A stretch of DNA of 12,329 bases, taken from assembly GCA_002314725.1 (NCBI GenBank), contig DCGV01000083.1, positions 164 through 12,492 of the forward strand, read 5' to 3'. The translations under genes and the position numbers were made by a program. This DNA is from Bacteroidales bacterium UBA1769. GTDB lineage: Bacteria; Bacteroidota; Bacteroidia; Bacteroidales; UBA932. Numbering within the stretch: position 1 is the stretch's first letter; every line of letters begins with the position of its first letter. The notes beneath the pieces are model-generated. The model was not told the DNA's origin. It searched no databases and worked only from the letters and a program-made list of their open reading frames with translations. Shown piece after piece: positions 7,282 to 12,329 of the stretch.

Positions 7282-8709
7282 CTAACGTTTACTAATCTTG
7301 TAATACAACTCTATCAGCAGCTTCCTTTCTTCAAGCCTAAACAAAAGTGTCAAACAAATATAGGCAACAAAACCAATCACAACACCCACCGAAAGCCGCA
7401 AAATTGCTATTTCAAAAAGAAGAGATACAAGATATACTATTAATCCGGTAAGAATATTCACAACCAGCACGTCCCATTGGGATTTAATTTGATCCAAGAA
7501 AGTAATCTGAACAGCTTTCTTTGTAAAATACATGTTCACAAGCAATTCAAATAAAGAAGCAAATATGGTCGCATAACAGACTGCCCTTACACTAATACCC
7601 AGAGCGACAAATAATGCTGCAAAGGCAATAGGTCGTTTAATAAATGTTCCCTTTAAATTTAAATCGCTCCGTCCTACTGCATTAGTGACAGAGCCGGTCT
7701 GGTCGGTCCAGGCATACACCATGAAATTGACACAAAAAAGGGATACATATTCTGCTGCAGGAAGCCATTTGTCTGTCAATAGAACACTGATTAATGGTGC
7801 AGAAAGGACACAAAGAAGTGTTAATATGGGTAGTATGATGAAGTGTGACAAATGAAGATACTTTTTATAGGTCTGTATCAACCTCTCATGAGCATCCTGA
7901 ACCTCACAAGTGATTGGGTAAATAATTCGCTGAAGTACTGCCTCAATATTAACAGAAGGCAACTGAGATAGTGTAAAGCCTCTATTATAAAAAGCCAATG
8001 TTGTTGGAGAATAATGTTTTCCTATAACAAGGTTAGCGATATTAATATACAAATTTGTTATTAAACTATTGATTAATAGTTTTGAACCAAAAGAAAACAT
8101 AGACTTGAAGGATACCCAAGAGAACTGGAACTTAGGCAACCAATGTGAAAAGCGTATTAGGAGAACAGCATTGATTGACTGAAAGACCAACTGCTGAGCT
8201 ACAAGTGCCCACACTTCAAATCCATCATATGCTAGAACAATACCCGCTATTCCACTTATGATGGTAGCTATTACAGTAGCTTTTGCTTGCGTCTTGAAAT
8301 CAAGAGCAATATTTAGTCGAGTACGTTGAACAATACATAAACTGGAAATAACGAAATTTAGAGCCACAAACCTAGTCAATAGTGTCAAACGAGGCTCCTC
8401 ATAAAAAGCAGAAATAAGGGGTGCGGCAAAGAAGAAAACAATATACAGAGTTATTGAAATCACCATATTAAAGATGAAAACGGTATTATAATCCACCTCT
8501 GTCCTATTCTGTCGCTGAATCAACGCGCTACCAAATCCGCTGTCAATAAAAACCTGAGCAAACGAAATGAAAACCGTAATCAACGCAATTAGGCCGTACA
8601 TCTCTGGTGCCACCAAACGGGCAATGATAATACCCACGATGAAACTGATCCCCTGCGAAGAGAATCGTTCCACAAAGCTCCATACCATTCCTCTAGATGT
8701 GCGGGACAT
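7282..8709 (-). CDS. Wzx-type lipid-linked oligosaccharide flippase (TuaB-like MATE/PST subfamily)
   Basis: Multi-pass membrane protein of 475 residues from the ATG at 8709. It opens with SRTSRGMVWSFVERFSSQG, then a first membrane segment and IIIARLVAPEMYGLIAL, a pattern typical of the TuaB/WzxC-like branch of polysaccharide flippases. Later segments (NRGFTLSQLP, a YPITCEVQD loop, a WLPAAEY loop) support this. The expected role is moving undecaprenyl-linked repeat units across the cytoplasmic membrane. The frame continues upstream to an ATG at 8778, which would add 23 residues and overlap the preceding ORF by 32 bp. I prefer 8709 because the family usually starts just before this GMVWSFVERF segment. 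It sits between the two ATP-grasp copies and is unlike the flippase at 9529-11049, so the locus has two candidate flippases. Confidence 0.87.
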   Translation of the reverse strand: MSRTSRGMVWSFVERFSSQGISFIVGIIIARLVAPEMYGLIALITVFISFAQVFIDSGFGSALIQRQNRTEVDYNTVFIFNMVISITLYIVFFFAAPLISAFYEEPRLTLLTRFVALNFVISSLCIVQRTRLNIALDFKTQAKATVIATIISGIAGIVLAYDGFEVWALVAQQLVFQSINAVLLIRFSHWLPKFQFSWVSFKSMFSFGSKLLINSLITNLYINIANLVIGKHYSPTTLAFYNRGFTLSQLPSVNIEAVLQRIIYPITCEVQDAHERLIQTYKKYLHLSHFIILPILTLLCVLSAPLISVLLTDKWLPAAEYVSLFCVNFMVYAWTDQTGSVTNAVGRSDLNLKGTFIKRPIAFAALFVALGISVRAVCYATIFASLFELLVNMYFTKKAVQITFLDQIKSQWDVLVVNILTGLIVYLVSLLFEIAILRLSVGVVIGFVAYICLTLLFRLEERKLLIELYYKISKR

Positions 8710-8746
8710 AGATGATGCAAATGAATTCTGTATATGCCAAATAGAT

Positions 8747-8962
8747 TTACAACTTATTACATAGATCCATGGCGGCACCTATCGCCACATCCATATTATA
8801 ATATTCCCAATCTGCAAAACGTCCAGTAAAAAGGAAATCCACTAAAGAAAGGTAGTTCTTAAGATTCCCAATAATCTGACGAGTATTTGCATCCTGTATG
8901 GGGTACGTATATTGGTTATACTTATGGTCCAAATATTTAGGATTAAGAGGAATGCGTTTTAA
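8747..8962 (-). pseudogene. 3' remnant of a UDP-galactopyranose mutase/amine-oxidase-like FAD oxidoreductase gene
   Basis: The last ~71 codons of the chimeric ORF match the end of a FAD-dependent oxidoreductase of the UGM/protoporphyrinogen-oxidase-like type: YTYPIQD near the start, then GRFADWEYYNMD, then a final helix. The N-terminal GxGxxG flavin-binding part is absent from the window. The junction with ATP-grasp sequence lies near 8960, just after a GTTGAGTT stretch also present at the matching position of the intact paralogue. Family assignment rests on motif memory only. Confidence 0.62.
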
Positions 8963-9532
8963 CTCAACGCTTATCTCTCGACCTTCGATAAACTCCTCTA
9001 CCATCGCCTGTTTCTTGAACGATACTGAAATGGCCGCTTCAACAGCAGGGGCAAGTTCGTCTTTGGATATAATCTTTGTAACTCCAAGAGACCCGGAACG
9101 GTCAGAAGGCTTGACAATCAGAGGATACCCCCAGTCGATGCCTTCTGTTTCTTCGATAGATGTCACCATTCTGTATTGTGGACAAGGCACCCCTGCGGCC
9201 ATGAAGGCATTTCGCATCAAATACTTGTTGTTGGCACGGACAGAGGATTCATAACTGTTGGCAATCAACCCCATCTTTTCTGCAACATACGCAACTGTCG
9301 GAGCCGCCACGTCTGATGCTATAGTACATATTCCGTCTATCCTAACCTCTTGACAAATCCTTAGAATTTCATCATGTTCAATGATAGATATCGGATAGAA
9401 ATAATCAGCCAAGTCCCTGCATACAGCCCCGTCTGCCCAAGCGAAGCAATGGACCTCCAGGCCCATTTCTTTGGCTTTTTTTACCAGCGGGAGCTGAAGA
9501 TAACTGGCACCTATTATTGCTAGTTTTTTCAT
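8747..9532 (-). CDS. Chimeric ORF: ATP-grasp N-terminal half fused in frame to the tail of a FAD oxidoreductase; probably non-functional
   Basis: Residues 1-190 of this 261-residue ORF align without gaps to the full-length ATP-grasp protein encoded at 6147-7280 (about 75% identity), including the KPSDRSGSLGV loop and VEEFIEGREISVE. From residue 191 similarity ends abruptly and the sequence becomes LKRIPLNPKYLD...YTYPIQD...FLFTGRFADWEYYNMDVAIGAA, which is the C-terminal signature of UDP-galactopyranose mutase/amine-oxidase-like FAD oxidoreductases (YPI-D, GRF..W.Y.NMD). The ORF therefore lacks the ATP-grasp metal-binding glutamates (E254 and E267 in the paralogue) and lacks the oxidoreductase FAD-binding N-terminus. 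It is open with no stop, and its start is coupled by an ATGA overlap to the upstream flippase. An N-terminal nucleotide-binding fragment with some residual role is possible but unlikely. Confidence 0.8.
   Translation of the reverse strand: MKKLAIIGASYLQLPLVKKAKEMGLEVHCFAWADGAVCRDLADYFYPISIIEHDEILRICQEVRIDGICTIASDVAAPTVAYVAEKMGLIANSYESSVRANNKYLMRNAFMAAGVPCPQYRMVTSIEETEGIDWGYPLIVKPSDRSGSLGVTKIISKDELAPAVEAAISVSFKKQAMVEEFIEGREISVELKRIPLNPKYLDHKYNQYTYPIQDANTRQIIGNLKNYLSLVDFLFTGRFADWEYYNMDVAIGAAMDLCNKL
8963..9532 (-). repeat. Direct repeat copy 2: 5' ~570 bp of the ATP-grasp duplicate
   Basis: Same-orientation partner of 6711-7280, encoding the shared 190-residue ATP-grasp start. The intervening DNA carries the oxidoreductase tail and a complete flippase gene, so each ATP-grasp start follows a wzx gene (wzx, ATP-grasp; wzx, ATP-grasp). 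Confidence 0.8.
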
Positions 9533-11049
9533 TTATTCTTTGGTTCGATTTTACTCAATATGTAATTTACAAGTTTCACCCTTGCACCCTTGTCAAGGAA
9601 CACATAGGAAGATATTGCGACACCTACCATGGTGATAACCACCTTAATAATGCTATTCAGAACAGATTCTTTCAATAGCAAAGCCAAAGGCAAGGTAATG
9701 ACAATAGAGAGCAGAAGAACTTTGAAACACGACCAATAGCAAAGAAACAATTCTTTGAAAGAGTAGTCTATCTCCTTCCATAATACCAGCGGCTTCACGA
9801 TGAGTGAAAATCCTATACACATGATTACAGCCATATATTGTATCCACATGGGATTTCCTCCATTTTTCAATATAAAATACAAGGCAACAAACTGACCTAT
9901 TCCCAAAAACACCGCCGCCATTGAATTTGTCTTGATCTTGTTTGCAGCCATCATCGGAATGTAAAAAGCAGCTCCAAATGTTCCAATAATATTGTAAATG
10001 ATAATCCACCTCGTGAAAGCCACAGCATACTCTGGGACATTGACCAGCCAGACATCCATTATCGTATCCATTACGTATATGCATGGAAGTCCTAACAAAA
10101 GAATCAAGTCAAAACAGTATATGGTGGTGCTCAACGTCAATTGTTTAGATGCATTCCTATCTCCAGATGCATACAATTTTATTATCTGAGGGTTTATGGC
10201 CAAACGGAAATTGTTGACAAACTGCATCATAGCTGATGATACTTGATTAGCCAAGGCTTGGGAAGCAACCACCACAGGGCTTAAGAACATGTTGATTATG
10301 ATTATTACTCCCTGCAGTTTTAGAGTCTCAGTAATATTTGCAAGGATATTCCACCCTGAAAACCCTAACAGATTTTTAAAGATTCCGCTATCAAAGAACA
10401 AAGAAATACGGCAAACGGCAAAATGTAAACTGGAATAACCACAATACATTGCCAAGACTATAAATTGTACAACGGCAATAAGCCCCGCATACATTATTAA
10501 TTTGTCAGCAGCAGTAACAACAAGGAGGAAACATATTAACAACTTGCCGATGGCCTCAAGAATACTGATGTACGCGTATATTCCCATTCTTTCGTATGCC
10601 ATTATTAATGAAGTGTATGGCACCTGAATCACTGAAAAAACAGTCGTCAACACGGAAAGCTGCAAGACCCAAAAACAAGCATCCATCCTGTCTGAGGGTA
10701 TCACAAGCTTATTGTTCATGAACCAGATGCCCACAGTCTCCATTAGCAGAACTATTAAGACAGCAAGAAAAAAATGAGTGTATATAGAAGTGCAGAAAGT
10801 CGCTTTCAATTTCTCTTCATTACCCGTACCCAACTCATAAGTGAGGAATCTTGATGTGCCTATGCTTAATGTTCCGTTCAAAAACGAAAGGAAACCAACA
10901 ACACCGCCCACCACATTGTATAGGGCATAATCATCCACACCAAGTTTATCAAGTACCACTCTAGAAGTATATAACGAAACGCCCATAATGAGAATCATTC
11001 GAGCGTATAGAAGAATGGTATTCTTTGCTATCAACTTCGAGTTTGCCAT
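9529..11049 (-). CDS. Wzx-like oligosaccharide flippase / MATE-family polysaccharide transporter
   Basis: Multi-pass membrane protein of 506 residues with roughly 14 hydrophobic segments by eye. The N-terminus KNTILLYARMILIMGVSLYTSRVVLDKLGVDDYALYNVVGG belongs to the MATE_Wzx-like branch common in Bacteroidetes capsule loci, followed by the GTLSIGTSRFLTYELG segment and a mid-protein FSGWNILANI segment. Expected role: transferring undecaprenyl-linked repeat units from the inner to the outer leaflet. The start lies 18 bp downstream of the last stop of the decayed rfbD; its end overlaps the next ORF as ATGA. It is not a recent duplicate of the second flippase: the two N-termini show different subfamily motifs. 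Which of the two is active for the current polysaccharide cannot be decided here. Confidence 0.88.
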   Translation of the reverse strand: MANSKLIAKNTILLYARMILIMGVSLYTSRVVLDKLGVDDYALYNVVGGVVGFLSFLNGTLSIGTSRFLTYELGTGNEEKLKATFCTSIYTHFFLAVLIVLLMETVGIWFMNNKLVIPSDRMDACFWVLQLSVLTTVFSVIQVPYTSLIMAYERMGIYAYISILEAIGKLLICFLLVVTAADKLIMYAGLIAVVQFIVLAMYCGYSSLHFAVCRISLFFDSGIFKNLLGFSGWNILANITETLKLQGVIIIINMFLSPVVVASQALANQVSSAMMQFVNNFRLAINPQIIKLYASGDRNASKQLTLSTTIYCFDLILLLGLPCIYVMDTIMDVWLVNVPEYAVAFTRWIIIYNIIGTFGAAFYIPMMAANKIKTNSMAAVFLGIGQFVALYFILKNGGNPMWIQYMAVIMCIGFSLIVKPLVLWKEIDYSFKELFLCYWSCFKVLLLSIVITLPLALLLKESVLNSIIKVVITMVGVAISSYVFLDKGARVKLVNYILSKIEPKNK

Positions 11050-11067
11050 TATTTGTTTATCAGTTCA

Positions 11068-11576
11068 TTACTGGTTGTTGATATTGTCAACACATATTTT
11101 AAGAGAATCAATCCAGTACGGGACAACAACACTGAATGTCTCCTTGATTTTTGTTTTGTCCAGCACTGAATATGCCGGCCATACAACACAACTTTGGGAA
11201 TTCGACACTGTTACAAGGATATACCCTACACCCAGTTTGTCCAAAGTTTTCTGAATCATTTCGGTGAAATCAAATCACGAGCATACTCCTTCGTTGTTAT
11301 CGTTATTGATTCCACTATTATTCTCAAATAACCCGTATGTAATAATCTTGTATATGACGTTTGCCAAATCCATGGCATATGTCTGCGTTCCTACCTGATC
11401 GAACACCACCTTCAATTCTGTTTTCGTCCCCGTAAGGTTCAGCATCGTCTTGCAGATGTTCTTTCCAAATTCACTGAATAGCCATGCAGTACGTATATTG
11501 ATGTGCTTGAACCCTGTCGCAATAATCTGCATCTCGTGTCCAATTTGGCCATTTCCTCCTGTAACTAAATATTCAT
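11068..11576 (-). pseudogene. rfbD: Decayed dTDP-4-dehydrorhamnose reductase (second rfbD copy)
   Basis: The segment begins 5 bp after the rfbC stop with ATG-AAT-ATT, then a one-base deletion in a T run breaks the frame before the cofactor-binding LVTGGNGQIGHEM motif. About 120 residues are then missing, because GHEM runs almost directly into IIATGFKHINIRTAWLF, which is near residue 140-150 of a normal RfbD. The rest is recognisable: VVFDQVGTQTYAMDLANVIYKII, then NNEGVCS followed by TGA at 11277-11275 in place of the usual Trp. The same frame continues as FDFTEMIQK to YSVLDKTKIKETF..VVPYW and ends at TAA (11070-11068). Hand comparison of the last 39 residues with the intact copy at the window edge gives 26 identities. 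With three separate lesions it cannot make a working reductase. Confidence 0.87.
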
Positions 11577-11581
11577 TTGGA

Positions 11582-12154
11582 TTACAAATATAAATCGACA
11601 TTAATATCAAATGGACTGTCAAAATCCGCAAGACAACAAAGACGTGTGTCTTTCTCACTAAGAATAGCTTTTTCCATTGGTATCTTCCAATTAATGCCCA
11701 AAGAATCATCTTTGATGGAAATACCACAGTCCGCCTGTGGCGCATAAAAACTATCGCACTTATATTGGAAAACTGCGGTTTCTGACAGGACTGAAAAACC
11801 ATGAGCAAAGCCACGTGGAACAAAAAACTGACGGTGATTGTCTTCTGTCAGTTCAACTACCACATGTTGTCCATATGTAGGTGAGCCCTTGCGAATGTCA
11901 ACTGCCACATCAAGAACAGCACCTTTAACACAACGGACAAGTTTGCTCTGGGTAAACGGTGGACGCTGGAAATGAAGTCCTCTCATTACGCCGTAACTCG
12001 ACATTGATTCATTGTCCTGCACAAAGTTGACTTTGCGCACTTTCTCCTCGAACTCGCGCTGAGAGAACGATTCAAAGAAATAACCGCGGGCATCCTTGAA
12101 CACTTTGGGTTCAAGGATGACTACGCCATCAATCGCAGTTTTGATTACTTCCAT
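11582..12154 (-). CDS. rfbC: dTDP-4-dehydrorhamnose 3,5-epimerase
   Basis: This 190-residue cupin epimerase converts dTDP-4-keto-6-deoxy-D-glucose to dTDP-4-keto-L-rhamnose in the cytoplasm. Diagnostic segments in order: the substrate-binding DARGYFFESF (21-30), VQDNESMSSYGVMRGLHFQ with the catalytic His (H61), K71, GAVLDVAVDIRKGSPTYGQ, FFVPRGFAHGFSVLS (H118), FQYKCD (Y131) and the acidic partner in LSEKDTRL (D169). Length is standard. It follows the intact rfbD after a 1-bp gap and precedes the decayed rfbD by 5 bp. Together with RfbD it supplies dTDP-L-rhamnose. Its substrate is the same intermediate used by the WecE-type aminotransferase downstream, so the two branches would compete for it. 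Confidence 0.95.
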   Translation of the reverse strand: MEVIKTAIDGVVILEPKVFKDARGYFFESFSQREFEEKVRKVNFVQDNESMSSYGVMRGLHFQRPPFTQSKLVRCVKGAVLDVAVDIRKGSPTYGQHVVVELTEDNHRQFFVPRGFAHGFSVLSETAVFQYKCDSFYAPQADCGISIKDDSLGINWKIPMEKAILSEKDTRLCCLADFDSPFDINVDLYL

Positions 12155-12155
12155 G

Positions 12156-12329
12156 TTATTGTTTCTTGATATTTGCTATGCACTTTTTGAGTGACTCTGT
12201 CCAATATGGAATTTGAATGCCAAAGGTTTCCTTAATCTTGGTCTTGTCCAATACTGAGTAACTTGGTCGTACTACAGGTGATGGGAACTCATTGGAATGA
12301 CAAGGCTGTATGTCGCATTCAGTCTGACC
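12156..12329 (-). CDS. rfbD: dTDP-4-dehydrorhamnose reductase, C-terminal end (5' part outside window)
   Basis: The frame is open from the right edge to TAA at 12158-12156 and encodes the last 57 residues of an RfbD. The end VVRPSYSVLDKTKIKETFG followed by IQIPYW and SLKKCI is the typical RfbD C-terminus (substrate-binding RP-YSVLDK, then IPYW). The enzyme reduces dTDP-4-keto-L-rhamnose to dTDP-L-rhamnose with NAD(P)H. No lesion is visible in the part seen. The stop sits 1 bp before the rfbC start. This is presumably the functional copy, which would explain why the copy after rfbC could decay. Confidence 0.9.
   Translation of the reverse strand, partial: GQTECDIQPCHSNEFPSPVVRPSYSVLDKTKIKETFGIQIPYWTESLKKCIANIKKQ

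Noticed and set aside
8707..8778. Upstream ATG at 8778 as the flippase start
   Set aside because: The extra 23 residues are not like the family N-terminus and overlap the preceding ORF; the ATG at 8709 gives a typical start.
8898..9254. Plus-strand open frame of 118 codons
   Set aside because: Antisense to the ATP-grasp part of the chimeric ORF; no domain signature.
9653..10084. Minus-strand open frame of 143 codons inside a flippase gene
   Set aside because: Alternate-frame shadow; the flippase frame is full length with membrane segments throughout.
11275..11823. Open frame of 182 codons on the minus strand starting inside rfbC
   Set aside because: Its first part is an out-of-frame reading of rfbC and its second part is the rfbD remnant. 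It is an accidental join and not a gene.
1..12329. tRNA, rRNA, CRISPR array, insertion sequence or invertible promoter
   Set aside because: No cloverleaf-like segment, regular repeat-spacer pattern, transposase motif or flanking inverted repeat was seen. Coding sequence fills nearly the whole window.

Overview
The window is part of a cell-surface polysaccharide (capsule or O-antigen type) biosynthesis locus. All recognisable genes lie on the minus strand, so transcription runs from position 12329 towards position 1. Protein style (an EpsG-type polymerase, Wzx proteins of Bacteroides type, a single-gene RfbC/RfbD set), the absence of strong Shine-Dalgarno sequences and the moderately AT-rich DNA suggest a gut-type Bacteroidales bacterium (Bacteroides, Parabacteroides or Prevotella). 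This is inferred from protein resemblance, not from a database search.

Layout in transcription order: the end of an intact dTDP-4-dehydrorhamnose reductase gene (rfbD, 12156-12329, cut by the window edge); rfbC (11582-12154); a decayed second rfbD (11068-11576) with a frameshift, a large internal deletion and a nonsense codon; a first Wzx flippase (9529-11049); a chimeric ORF whose first ~190 residues are ATP-grasp and whose last ~70 are the tail of an unrelated FAD oxidoreductase (8747-9532); a second Wzx of another subfamily (7282-8709); a full-length ATP-grasp ligase (6147-7280); a MaoC-like hydratase (5699-6160); a CitE/HpcH-type lyase (4775-5686); a PglD-like sugar N-acyltransferase (4052-4711); a WecE/RffA-type sugar aminotransferase (2886-4040); a GT4 glycosyltransferase (1612-2889); an EpsG-family polymerase (533-1609); and a hexapeptide-repeat O-acetyltransferase that runs off the left edge (1-530) and carries a nine-G tract. 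Genes are packed with short gaps or ATGA overlaps. The longest gap between recognisable genes is 63 bp, and no internal promoter or terminator is evident.

The likely working model has dTDP-4-keto-6-deoxyglucose (made by RfbA/RfbB, presumably encoded outside the window) feeding two branches. RfbC and RfbD give dTDP-L-rhamnose. The WecE-type aminotransferase gives dTDP-4-amino-4,6-dideoxygalactose (dTDP-Fuc4N), which the PglD-like enzyme then N-acylates. The ATP-grasp, MaoC and CitE genes lie just upstream in the same gene run and may make or attach an uncommon acyl group, perhaps a hydroxy- or dicarboxylic acid, on that amine. This is the most interesting functional hypothesis here. GT4, Wzx and the EpsG-type polymerase would assemble, flip and polymerise the repeat unit, and the terminal acetyltransferase would decorate it.

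The 6.1-12.3 kb part looks like a mosaic of two older loci: two unlike flippases, two ATP-grasp copies, two rfbD copies, a domain-swap scar and a multiply broken pseudogene.
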